Assembly: GCA_033557675.1 (NCBI GenBank)
Contig: JAWQRM010000532.1
Coordinates: 1 to 21,706 of the forward strand
DNA: 21,706 bases
From: Coptodactyla brooksi
Taxonomy: Eukaryota > Arthropoda > Insecta > Coleoptera > Scarabaeidae
Reading direction: 5' to 3'
Part shown: piece after piece, positions 8,171-17,095 of the stretch
Layout: the number at the start of each line of letters is the position of its first letter
Numbering within the stretch: position 1 is the stretch's first letter
Translations under genes and position numbers: made by a program
The notes under the pieces: generated by a model
Database searches by the model: none
What the model saw: only the letters and a program-made list of their open reading frames with translations
What the model was told of the DNA's origin: nothing

Positions 8171-8260
8171 TATTTTGTCCTTGATGACCAGGAGGTAGTT
8201 CATCATTATCATTAATGTCATGGTTTTCGTCATATTCTTCTGGTGCCTAAAAGACAATAG
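8170..8260 (-). pseudogene. Harbinger transposase C-terminal tail, copy A
   Basis: The minus strand reads APEEYDENHDINDNDELPPG then HQGQNIRRI. An acidic stretch followed by PPG..G..IR is the usual C-terminal tail of PIF/Harbinger transposases. Only about 30 codons remain. It meets different sequence at about 8260 (the + strand ORF2-like fragment), so the rest of this copy is lost. Confidence 0.5.
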
Positions 8261-8279
8261 GAAATAAAGCGATCAAATT

Positions 8280-8585
8280 GTTGAAAGTGACATTGTAGGA
8301 TTACTACAATTAGAAGAATTGGGAGGGCCATGCCACCAGCTTGGTATTGATGAATGCAGATCTACGCAGCAAAGAGGGAGTGAAGTATCTGCTGAGCGTG
8401 AAGCATCTTCTGAGGAGTCAGGTAGTAGTGTCACAGCTGTTCAATCCTTGCCACCAAAGAAAAAAAAACAGCAACGGATAAAACTAGAGCACTGGCTACA
8501 AAAGAACTCCAACGCTTAGTTCAGTTACAGCATTATTAGCACGAGTATAGTATAAAGGTAGTACTATGAAAAGCAGTTGGAAATG
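8280..8585 (+). pseudogene. Possible Harbinger accessory (SANT/Myb-like) ORF C-terminus
   Basis: The + frame gives LEELGGPCHQLGIDECRSTQ, a Ser/Glu-rich linker, then LPPKKKKQQRIK and a stop at 8517. In the next frame KTRALATKELQRLVQLQHY continues past it. A Ser/Glu-rich linker, Lys cluster and Leu/Gln-rich helix resemble the C-terminal end of the DNA-binding second protein of animal Harbinger elements, which is encoded beside the transposase. It converges on the transposase remnants with the 3' tail of copy B between them. The SANT domain itself is absent, so the assignment rests on position and composition. Confidence 0.35.
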
Positions 8586-8621
8586 ACGCTGCGTAAGGAA
8601 TCTATACCAAAAACTGTATTT

Positions 8622-8990
8622 AATGGAAATGAAACGTACTTATCTATTTGGTCAATATTTGGCTTATTTTTAATTTTTTAAATAGAAGTATAGATGAATT
8701 GTATTTGTTTTATATATACATATTGGTTAATATATTGTATACATATATTTTCTTTCTTGTTTTGTTATCCTTGTACTTGTGGCCAATAAACATTATTATT
8801 ATTATTATTACTTTAACTTATAAAAATTCACTAAAACATGTTATTTGAGTTCCTTTTTTTTAGAGAGAACTTTATTATTAATTATGTATTAATTACATTA
8901 GTTATTGCAATACGCAACTTTCTGCCAATTATTACAATACTCGAGATTCAATTAAAATTGCTTATTATAATACTCGTGTTTCATCTGATT
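8622..8990 (-). mobile_element. Harbinger 3' region, copy B, interrupted by a retroelement tail
   Basis: Diverged duplicate of 7961-8170. It starts with GGAAATGAAACGTACTT, is broken by a 167-bp insertion (8642-8808), and resumes with AACTTATAAAAATTCACTAAA, the three-fold ATTACAATACTC-type motifs (8895-8980) and CTTGTCCTTGATG. Confidence 0.7.
8642..8813 (+). mobile_element. Truncated retroelement 3' tail with TACTT target duplication
   Basis: This stretch is absent from the matching place in copy A (between 7978 and 7979). It ends with GTACTTGTGGCCAATAAACA and a run of ATT repeats, which looks like the 3' end of a non-LTR retrotransposon or SINE mobilised by one. TACTT occurs once in the empty copy A (7974-7978) and twice here (8637-8641 and 8809-8813), which fits a 5-bp target-site duplication. 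No coding sequence is left. Confidence 0.65.
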
Positions 8991-9180
8991 TCTTGTCCTT
9001 GATGGCCTCTTCAGTTAGTTCGAAATCAGGATCGCCTAAACTTTTTGCAACTTTATGGGGCACAACACTAAAGGGAACTATTATTTTTGGTACATTTTCC
9101 ATTTTTTCGCAACAAACACACTGTAAGATAGAAAACCGGCGTTTCATTTGGCCTGTGGTGGATCGAGTGCTAGGTTAAGC
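8965..9180 (-). pseudogene. Harbinger transposase C-terminal region, copy B
   Basis: Minus-strand translation gives TRSTTGQMKRRFSILQ, then ENVPKIIVPFSVVPHKVAK, then LGDPDFELTEEA. This matches the end of the PIF/Harbinger DDE domain: the helix with the third catalytic acid followed by FG-x-x-K-RRF, then the P-x-IIVAC-x-LHN block (here PFSVVPHK). The residues expected between TRST and GQMKRRF, where the catalytic Glu normally sits, appear to be missing. It ends with a stop at 8965 inside the shared 3' region. Confidence 0.65.
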
Positions 9181-9479
9181 CTTGATAAACACACGCAGTT
9201 ATCGGGAGGTCAAGAATGCGGTAAACAATACACGCTAACCGTGACCCAGCGAAAGGTGCTGAGGCAGCAGCTCAGTCACCTCAATAATTAGCATATAAGT
9301 GGCGATAGGTTAATAATAGATTGTTCAGAATGTATTCATGATCCATAATGAATTCATAATGTGTTCACAATTCAGTATTCATAATGTAGTTATAATACAA
9401 CCCCTGCATCGAAGACAATAAAATTACCTCATCCCAAAGGAACAACACAAAAAAAATAGTCTTTTTTTAAAAGCTTATT

Positions 9480-9901
9480 ATAATTTACCTCATCAACATG
9501 ACAACCATATATTTTCATATTCTCTAGTCATGTAGGGATCCAGGCCATCTAACGCAGACACTAGTGAACATTTTTTTGGAAGCACAAGTAGCTTGAACAT
9601 TCAGAGTGGGCTTACCTTTTCGATTAATGTACTCATCTTCATGAAGTTTTAGTTTCAGAATCCCTATATGGATGCAACACCAATCAAGAACACCAATAAC
9701 TGTCGGAAACTTATACTTGCTTTGCCATAACTGTTCTGCCTCCGTTATTGCATTGTTGGTAATTGGAAACTTTATCGATTTGTATAAATGTACAATTACG
9801 CTGTCAACTACTGCATTCACAGTCCGAGATACCGTAGCTTGACCTACACCAAGTTCTTGATCGATGCCTTTTTGGTAGCAAGGATCACTCAGAACATACC
9901 T
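9480..9901 (-). pseudogene. Harbinger transposase N-terminal half
   Basis: An open minus-strand frame runs from 9901 to 9524. It reads LSDPCYQKGIDQELGVGQAT then VSRTVNAVVDSVI, a helix-turn-helix module. Next come IKFPITNNAITEAEQLWQSK, YKFPTVIGVLDWCCIHI with the first catalytic Asp, DEYINRKGKPTLNVQA and RWPGSLHD. All are standard PIF/Harbinger (HARBI1-type) blocks. In the family DG-THI is usual after the first Asp; here it reads DWCCIHI. After HD two stops interrupt a frame that still looks like the family block. The middle of the protein, with the second catalytic Asp, is absent; 9181-9480 holds other sequence. It may belong to the same original copy as 8965-9180. Confidence 0.85.
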
Positions 9902-9964
9902 TCATTCTATGAACATATGTTATAATATTACACATATTTTGTGTAATTCACGTTGATAGTGAAC

Positions 9965-10117
9965 ATGAAAGAAGATCACTGAAAAGTTACTATTGAAGTA
10001 AGAAAATTAATAATTAAGTTAGAAAGCGAAGGCAAAAGTTATGCATAAATTAGTTCACTAGTTGGAAAATCGTCTTCTAATGTTCGATATGTTAATTATT
10101 ACAGTTCCTTCGCGTAG
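9965..10117 (+). pseudogene. Tc1-like transposase N-terminal HTH remnant
   Basis: The + frame reads KVTIEVRKLIIKLESEGKSY followed by ISSLVGKSSSNVRYV. This matches the first helix-turn-helix of Tc1-type transposases: a helix with LI-x-L, the E-GKSY turn, then I-x-x-L-x-GxSxSxVxxV. Two internal stops break it (before KVTI and before ISSLV). It is about 50 codons long, and the second HTH and catalytic domain do not follow. The neighbouring DDE-like fragment at 10215 reads the other way. Confidence 0.6.
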
Positions 10118-10214
10118 TCTCTAAATATGTATTTTACTATCTATTGACCGCGGTAGACATTAGGGCATCAACTGGATGTCACCTTTTGGTATAAAATAGC
10201 GCATACAGTAGTTT

Positions 10215-10517
10215 TTAAGTCCTTTTTAAGTGGTAACAATTTTTGTTCTGCTTTGCAGACACAAGAAGGTCCCTATCAACCCAACCGTCACTTCCACCAG
10301 CGTGTAAAATAATAATGCGTTTGCCTCTTGATGCTGGAGTATTTAAATAGCAGTTGCCAGTTCTATCTGATAACCCCTTTTTAATTACATGATGACTATC
10401 GTGTTCTATATTATTTCTTACTGCGTTCACGATTACTTGTACTATTAATTGCTTTTGAACACTCAAATTGTAACTATCACGTTCTTCATAAGGTGGTCCA
10501 ATGTATTTTAAAAACAA
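10215..10517 (-). pseudogene. DDE-type (IS630/Tc1-mariner-like) transposase fragment
   Basis: A 100-codon minus-strand frame reads YNLSVQKQLIVQVIVNAV, then GLSDRTGNCYLNTP, then RGKRIIILHAGGSDGWVDRD and ALS-like NKNCYHLK. The block GKR-IIILHAGG-GWV followed by K-x-CYH resembles the start of the catalytic core in a group of insect transposase-like proteins in which an HAG motif precedes a DYH motif. The second half with the later acidic residues is missing. The superfamily call is moderate; the recognition of the HAGG block is firm. Confidence 0.5.
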
Positions 10518-10845
10518 TGAAATTTGACAATGTAAGAAAATGAGAAATTACTTTAATTTTCTTCAATAGCTATACCGTGAGACTTTAAAGCATATTTCTA
10601 CTTACTACATGAACTAGCTTTCAGGCTCTAGGCTGCGCATTGATTATTATAAAACTGCTTAGAAATTATATTCTACTTCGTTCGCTTCGTTCATTATACC
10701 TATAGCTTTATGATTAACTAATTTCACGAATGTAAATAAAATGCGATTTAGAAATTTATGTTTAAGTTTTATATGGGAATAAAATTCCATAATATGACGC
10801 GTTCTGTTGCTAAATTCACTTTATGACGAAGCTCTGAAAACGAAC

Positions 10846-10891
10846 CCCCAATACATATTGGGGTATTACACCGCATATGCGGTGTAATACC
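10846..10891. repeat. Two adjoining palindromes, 18 and 30 bp
   Basis: 10846-10863 is a stem of CCCCAATA and TATTGGGG with a 2-nt loop. It overlaps by 2 bp a perfect 30-bp palindrome at 10862-10891 whose half-site is GGTATTACACCGCAT. The sequence is much richer in G and C than the surroundings. It encodes nothing and carries no visible target duplication. Confidence 0.9.
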
Positions 10892-10892
10892 T

Positions 10893-12450
10893 GTATCTGT
10901 TTATACTGTTGGTAGAATAATAAAAAAAAGGTGACCTGTGCAATTTACAACGCTCGTAACGATAGATACATAAAGGTGAAAAAAGCTTTTTGATGTTATT
11001 TTTATGTCGCTAGGAAAATACGTTTTAATATTTATTAAAACATATTTTTAATGTTCTTCCTACAGATTCTTCAGTATTTAGCATAAATCATTTTACAATA
11101 GGTCTGCATATAATTGACAATAACCTGCGCCTTAATTGACTTTTGCAGTTGGATCGATAAATTTAATGACACACCAATATATCCACCACCTATTAATTTC
11201 ATAGCTAGTTATTGATATCCAGCTAGTTATTAAATTAGTTATTAAGTTAGCGCTGGTTGAATTTTGAAATTCAACCAGAGCTATACCATTCATACTTGCA
11301 TTTGTAGCGTTCTATTATTATTATTATGCATATGTTCTATTCCTGCTTGGATCATTTAACAATACAATAAGAATTCCAAAGAAAGTCTTTGAAATTCTGA
11401 CAAATATATTTCGAGTTTTATAAGCTCTTGCTACTGATATAAATTTTGTGATCACATTGATGAAACTTATTAGCAATATAAACAAGCGTAATAAATTAGA
11501 ACGTTATGGAGTCATTAAAACATCGCAGAAACTTTTTGTTTTGCTTTTCTTAATTACGATAGTCCACTCTGTGTATATCCCATAGAACAGTTTTTCCTTT
11601 GTAAACACTAATTAATTTGAATCGACATGGATCTACCTTGCAAGTCTAGGTGAAATATAAATTAATTAAGAACGTTAATATTTAGTTTTTTTTTGTTAAT
11701 ATTTCCAGCGATCAAGAGCTGAAAGAGACTTTGAGAGTTTTTGCTCTCAAATGTTCTTTCTTCTGCCTTCCTGATAATAGCTCTCCAAATAAGAACCGTG
11801 TTCGTATTTTGTGAACAGCTGTCGAGAGTGTCAATATAAACTTCGGGAAATGTGCTGACACGTGAAATGTGCTGACTAACATAACATTATGAAGAATCAG
11901 AAGGTTTTGGGGAAATTTAAATAAAGTTTTCGTATTCCGGAAGAAAAGTTAAGCAAGTCAAGGAATCAGGTAATGTTAATATTAATTAAACTGTAAGTTA
12001 TTAATTTCGGGGGTTGTAAAACAATTTCTTTTGTGAAGCCATACAATTTCTTTTTACCGGTAATAAATCAATTCCCTGGCTTCCCCTACCACGTCGAACG
12101 TTACATCTCGAATTACATCATTTACTGTATCGATTAAACCGGCGGTTCCCAAACTTTTCCGAGCCAAGATTTTCCCACGACGTCCTACCCTAAGTAAAAG
12201 TAATAATAATAATGATCATAAGTTAGAGATAAAAAGAAATAAAACTCGTCTATCTGCATTATTGAACAAATTCGTTCATTTATTTGTTTCATTTCATTAA
12301 CATTAAGTTAACAGCTAATGGGATGGATGATGTTGATTTTTACTCGATACTTGTTCTTTGTTACAACGACCGCAGAAAATCCGCAATGCATTTTTATAGT
12401 AATGCAAAATTCTGCCAAATCTTGTCGACAACTCAATGGGATAAATTATG
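10893..12450. other. Non-coding stretch without a recognised gene
   Basis: No transposase or host protein motif was found on either strand. It contains a hairpin at 11248-11283, a small stem TTTGAGAG/CTCTCAAA near 11734-11755, and a GGTTCCCAAACTTTT sequence near 12145 that resembles the ends of hAT transposons. Short open frames at 12284-12518 overlap each other and look accidental. Confidence 0.5.
11248..11283. repeat. Strong stem-loop
   Basis: CTGGTTGAATTT (11253-11264) and AAATTCAACCAG (11267-11278) pair perfectly around a 2-nt loop. Beyond one mismatch, TAGC and GCTA add four more pairs. It lies 360 bp from the palindromes at 10846. Confidence 0.85.
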
Positions 12451-12452
12451 GC

Positions 12453-13172
12453 ATTGTTATGTTAGTACTTAAAACTAATAATTTCTTAGTCTTAGCAGTA
12501 ATAAAAAGGAAGAATTAAACAAATTGTGTTCTAGTTATTATATAAGAAGGCAAATAAATGTTTACCAGCCAAATATTATACAAAAATAACTATAAATTAT
12601 GATATAGTACTAAGCTTTAATTTTATTATACCAATAGTACAATTTTTAGAATACCATAAAATTTACAAATATAATTAAATTCCAAAAATTCATTACCAAA
12701 GCATAAAATCACATTTAGCACATTATAAATTGTTTAAATTACCGTAAATTATCAAAAATTAACCAATAAATCTATTAATTTCAGTCTTCTTTGGAAAATA
12801 CCTAATTCAAAATATAAAACGAAGAAACTGTTAATGACAAAAATGTTATTGGCAGTACAATGCAATTTTATGTTATTATTTATGTGACTAAATTAATCTT
12901 TAATTATTCTTTCACATTCAATGTCACATTCAAATTTTTTTTGGTTGAAATAAACATTGAGGACTATTAGAAAATAACCATCAGATATACTGATTCGTAT
13001 TTTTACTATAATAATAGTATAACTAACTGATAGAATTATTTAAATTTATTTTCATTTCAAATTGTATTTGCATGAAAATTACGATAAATATCATAAAATA
13101 AAGAAAATCGTGGTAGTTTGTAATTAAGTAATATTATAACGTGAAGACATTCCAGTTCCACATATTGACTAC
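12453..13172 (+). repeat. Long AT-rich direct repeat, copy 1
   Basis: About 720 bp align to 19341-20042 with few substitutions and small gaps. Examples kept in both are GGAAGAATTAAACAAATTGT, ATGTTTACCAGCCAAATATT and CAGATATACTGATTCGTA. It ends at TATTATAACGTGAAGACATT plus CACATATTGACTAC. No coding frame is conserved between the copies. It could be a non-autonomous mobile element or a recent segmental duplication; no terminal inverted repeat or target duplication was seen. Confidence 0.9.
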
Positions 13173-13207
13173 TTTTAAAGTAAGAGAAAAACTCTTACTT
13201 TTAAAAC
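13173..13207. repeat. Hairpin at the end of the long repeat
   Basis: AAAGTAAGAG and CTCTTACTTT form a 10-bp stem with an A-rich loop, extended by TTT/AAA. It starts directly where copy 1 of the long repeat stops aligning with copy 2. Confidence 0.7.
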
Positions 13208-13575
13208 CTTTTACTTTTTGTTCTGTTAGGCTTGTACCATTTTTCGGAAATAAAAGAAACACTGACTAACTAATACCTCATAATTTAGATCAATTCGGTT
13301 GACGATACAGAAAACAGTTGATGGAAAATTGATCAAGTTGGCCTAAATCATATGATAGAAGTTTTGATGTACCACATAGTAGACATTTACACCTTAAAGA
13401 TTTTACTCTAAAGATCTTGAAAATAATTGATCAAAGGGTTTAACAGACACTGTATCGAGCTTTTATTAAATCCTTTGAGAAATTATCTCATGCTTTATGT
13501 TTGTTTACAATTTCTGTAACAAACTTGACAGGTAATATGAAGTAATTCCCAATATCTAGTAGAAAAGAGATAGTA

Positions 13576-13788
13576 ATGCTTCTCCCCCACTTTCACTCTG
13601 TTATTGGAAATAATTTTCAACCCTATTTTTCAATAAATTTATGGTGCAATATTATCGATAACCACCTAATTGGCCCGGTAATTTTCGAAGGTCATCTTAC
13701 GAGACCAGGTAACATCGATTTTCTACAATCTGCATTGTGTGCGCATTTGGAGGATGCACCCTTAGCAACCTCGGGTCATTTTATTTAA
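13576..13788 (+). pseudogene. Tc1/mariner-like DDE transposase fragment
   Basis: The + frame reads FSINLWCNIIDNHLIGPVIF, EGHLT, then DFLQSALCAHLEDAPLAT. Insect Tc1/mariner-superfamily transposases have the pattern NVWCGI-x-DHLIGP-x-FF-x-LT...FL...L..LLEDVPL between the first and second catalytic Asp, and this matches it well. Both catalytic blocks lie outside the open frame: the first Asp region is lost upstream and the Q-DGAPPH block expected just after is absent, replaced by a stop at 13786. The ATG at 13576 is fortuitous. Nothing related was found in the 300 bp on either side. Confidence 0.7.
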
Positions 13789-13799
13789 CACCTTATTGC

Positions 13800-14400
13800 A
13801 AAAAGCAGAAAGTGCATTAAAATGGATGGAGGTATTTTTGAACCCACACCTTTAGAAGTTTTAAATTTTGTTAACTTTTTGTTTTCCTTATGGTAGAAGA
13901 AAGCCATGAATATAAAATTGATTAATACCAACAGCTCAGATATCCTTCTATGTTCCTTCAAGTTAATCTCCCAAAACGAGAATGAATTCATTGTCTTATG
14001 ATCATTTGTTGAGAATGCAAATCCAGGTACCAGAAAAGTTGCATGATAAATAGATGTACTGTCATTCTATTGGAAAATCACAGATATCAACATCACATCC
14101 ACTACTTCCACCACCAGTTGTACGAATGGATTCCTTCGATGTACTTACTTCTTCAACTATTTCCTAACCATAAGCAAATCCACATTTCGTAGCAATACCC
14201 TGACTATCTATTGTACATATTTTATTATTTATTGTTAATTAATGTTAAGTTAAGACACTGGTGGATTGTAAATAAAGACTCAGACCGTTTTAAAATACCA
14301 CAGGCACCAGGAAAAATGTATGAGGTGTAAGATTCTTTTTGTATTTAATTTAAAGTACTTTTTGCAAGAATAATTAATTCGAACTAATAAATGAATATTT
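13800..14400. other. Non-coding stretch with one faint element hint
   Basis: No gene was recognised. On the minus strand about 14060-14150 reads KESIRTTGGGSSG, which recalls the TTGGGP-type block in the second (SANT-domain) proteins of Harbinger-like elements, but it is too short and broken to call. Confidence 0.4.
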
Positions 14401-14427
14401 GATTGCTTGTCATGATGGCAGAAGGTC

Positions 14428-14444
14428 GCAGGCTCGAATCCTGC
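14428..14444 (+). other. tRNA-like T arm (B-box)
   Basis: GCAGG and CCTGC form a perfect 5-bp stem around the 7-nt loop CTCGAAT, close to the TTCGAAT of a tRNA T loop. The sequence before it lacks a D arm and a cloverleaf of normal size, so this is not an intact tRNA gene. It fits a decayed tRNA or the promoter B box of a tRNA-derived SINE. Confidence 0.4.
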
Positions 14445-14459
14445 TCAAAGTAAAACTGA

Positions 14460-15585
14460 TTTTCTTAATAAAATTTGATAAATCCATGTTTTTAAATTTA
14501 CTCTCAACCTAGGTTCAATATATTACTTGAAACTAGTTGCAGAAAATTACAAAAACAGTCAATAATTCGAAAACAGCTATTCAAAAATAATTAAAATTAA
14601 TAAATAGAAAGGAGATGTTGGTTGAAAGGAAACTAATATTATTGAATTTGATACTGTTATGTTTACTGTTTTATATCTTGTCAATCGATCACAACTACTA
14701 CAGATATTTTATAACTGAAAAACTATCACATATAGGTCTAGTCTTATGGAGATTAAAAATAATCTAAATTTGCTACAATCTGCTATAAAAAGTACAGGTG
14801 TTCCATTCGAAATAAAGAAATTATCCTGCATTGAATATAACCCCAGTAATTTCCTCACCCTGCATGATTTTGAACGATGCCAAAATATATGTATGTAGTG
14901 TAATTGATCTGAAATACATGGTATAAAGCTTGTTTGTATAAGAGTATTTGTTTCGGTGATGCTGAACTTTACCAATATCGTTACATATTAAAAAAATTAT
15001 TATTTCGTAAACTGTTCAGTTTAAATAGAAGTAAACTTAAAAAGAAGTAGCCCTTGTTTTAACTTTTCGTTTTGTGTTATTGTTGTAATCAGATATTTAG
15101 ACTTTTCCACCAGTTGCAGCTTTCAGTTGTCCATGGTTATTGTAGGGTATCTTTCTTGTTTGCAAATCATGGTTTTAGCTAACGAATAATTCCCTAAAAT
15201 CAATTCACTTTAATAAATCATTAAACGAACCACATTATAGACATCTAGGTAACTATGAAGGGACTAGTCAAAGTCCAAATTAATGTAGTATACTTCATTA
15301 ATAAATTTTTGTAGATCGTAGGGTTGCAAAATAAAATCGTATGGATCTTATATTGAAATACCAATATAAAGTTTACAATGCAAAGTTAATATTGGCTTAT
15401 AATTAAGTTAATAATAATTGCTGCTAAGTGTTTTCGTCAGTTTTTAATAATTAATTTTGTTTTTTAGTTTTTTCAACTATCACTTGTTTCAACTAACACT
15501 ATTAATTGATTTTCGTAATTGTATTAATAAAAGTGCATTTTGTCTCCATTTATTAATAGAACATTGTTAATGTGTGACAAATCTT
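14460..15585. other. AT-rich non-coding stretch
   Basis: No gene, transposase motif or strong repeat was found on either strand. The open frame at 14709-14975 (-) has no recognisable motif and lies in plain AT-rich sequence. Confidence 0.5.
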
Positions 15586-15591
15586 TAAGGA

Positions 15592-15780
15592 AATATTTCA
15601 ATTACAAATGTAGCCTTACAAAAGTAGCCTTACCAGATTTTATGGCCTATAAAGTCGGTTATAGCTTTCTCCGCCATTTAGGTAACAATGTTTTCTTTAA
15701 TGGCAATTTTTTTATTAACTTTTCCTTAACTGTCGTGGACATTCAATTAAATTACTAAACAAATCAAGTTAAAACGTCAG
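15592..15780 (+). repeat. Diverged direct repeat, left of mariner relic 2
   Basis: ATATTTCAATTACA, TAGCCTTACCAGATT, CCTATAAA and the following GGTT-x-TA-CTT-x-CCGCCA blocks recur in the same order at 16926-17090. The start-to-start distance is about 1.33 kb. The 72-codon open frame at 15540 spans this repeat and has no family match. Confidence 0.6.
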
Positions 15781-15819
15781 GTTAATGTCCTTTCAAAAAC
15801 AATTCCCGTGTAAATATTG

Positions 15820-15891
15820 TTTTCATTTTAATGGTTTTCATTTGAATGGTTTTCATTTTAATGTTTTTCATTTTAATGTTTTTCAAAATAG
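15820..15891 (+). repeat. 15-bp minisatellite, nearly five copies
   Basis: The unit TTTTCATTTTAATGG (last base G or T) repeats at 15820, 15835, 15850 and 15865, with a partial fifth copy from 15880. Differences are single bases. Confidence 0.9.
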
Positions 15892-16242
15892 TACAACAAT
15901 ACACTTATTACGAAATCTGAAAACCTTATTAACTCATATTTTATTTCTTTTATAAGAAGAATAAACGTTAAAAACTAATGGTGTACAAAGTTAATGTCTG
16001 CAACACGTGATTGAAGATAAAAAAAATCTAGTAGTCACCTTTATCTTGCTCTAGAAGAAAGTTGTGTACAATTTTAATTACTGGTCTTAGTTTGATATTG
16101 AGTTTAACATGAGGTGCAAAAACAAGCATTCTCGTCATATTTACTAGTACATACATTATTTTTCTTTTTTATTTTCGTAAAGGCAAGAAAGTTGCCAATG
16201 ATTTTTTACTAAAAGGTTACCAAACTTTCCAGTTAATCAACT

Positions 16243-16850
16243 GAAGTTGATGATGACGAAATCAAAGCCATAATCCAATCAGATCCCCATATTTCAACAC
16301 GTGGGGTTGGCAAGGAAACTCCAAATTCATTTTTCAACAATCGACAGCCATTTCCAGAAGCTTGGGTTCGATACCAAGCTCGATATTTGGTCTAATTTTG
16401 AAGTGAATTATAACTGGTTGTAAGAAGTGAATTGTTTCCAATAACATCAATCGAAAAGATCATATAGCAAACTGAATTGCGTCAAAAGAAAATCATAGTG
16501 CCAATTTGGTGGGTTTACAAAGGTTTTCTGTATTTTGAACTGCTTCTAAGCAATTAAATGATTCATTTAGAATGCACTGTAAACAACTGGTGAAATTAAA
16601 TGGAGCAATCAAAGAAAAATGTCCAGAATTGGCAAATCGTAAAGGAATCATATTTTAGCAAGACAACATCTTTTACAAATCCACCATACAGCCCTGGCCT
16701 TACACCATCAGATTACCATTATTTCGTTTTTTTGCAAAATTTCTTGAAAGGTAAAATTTTGCAACAACCTGATACAATTAGTGATGCATTTGATGAATTT
16801 ATATCCATTCATTAATAGAGAGTTTGACAGGTACACAATGCAAAATGGAA
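16243..16850 (+). pseudogene. mariner transposase relic 2
   Basis: The + strand gives EVDDDEIKAIIQSDPHISTR (second HTH region), then in other frames WWVYKGFLYFELL (the WD-x-KG block around the first catalytic residue; the Asp is replaced by Val), ELANRKGIIF, a stop, QDN, and NPPYSPGLTPSDYHYF, LQNFLKGK, DAFDEFIS. These are mariner blocks in the right order. The second and third catalytic Asp are about 17 codons apart rather than the 34 typical of mariner, so a deletion with frameshift lies between them (about 16665-16690). It differs from the relic at 7385-7824 in sequence and strand. It lies between the two diverged direct repeats. Confidence 0.8.
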
Positions 16851-16925
16851 AAAAAATTACGCAAAGAAAGCAATCATTTTCTGATATTTTCCTGCTGCTC
16901 TAATATCACCCATAAATCTTTAAAA

Positions 16926-17095
16926 TAATATTTCAATTACAGTGTGCACATAGCCTTACCAGGATTATAGCGTTTACGACCTATAAAATGGGTTGTAACT
17001 TCCCCCACCAATCAAGAAACGATGTTTCCCTTAATAGCTATTTCTATTAAGTTTTCCTTGTTCTCCTTAAATAAATGAACCAAATTGAAATGTGA
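16926..17095 (+). repeat. Diverged direct repeat, right of mariner relic 2
   Basis: Partner of 15592-15780, with ATATTTCAATTACA, ATAGCCTTACCAG, GACCTATAAAA and TAACTTCCCCCACCA in matching order. It begins about 75 bp after the last recognisable mariner codons. Confidence 0.6.

Noticed and set aside
8648..8848. Hydrophobic 66-codon + frame
   Set aside because: It lies in the retroelement tail insertion and its ATT repeat; hydrophobicity follows from the T-rich sequence.
14060..14150. SANT-protein-like TTGGG block on the minus strand
   Set aside because: About a dozen residues without the domain itself; chance cannot be excluded.
15540..15758. 72-codon + frame as a gene
   Set aside because: It spans one copy of a diverged direct repeat and the frame is not kept in the other copy.
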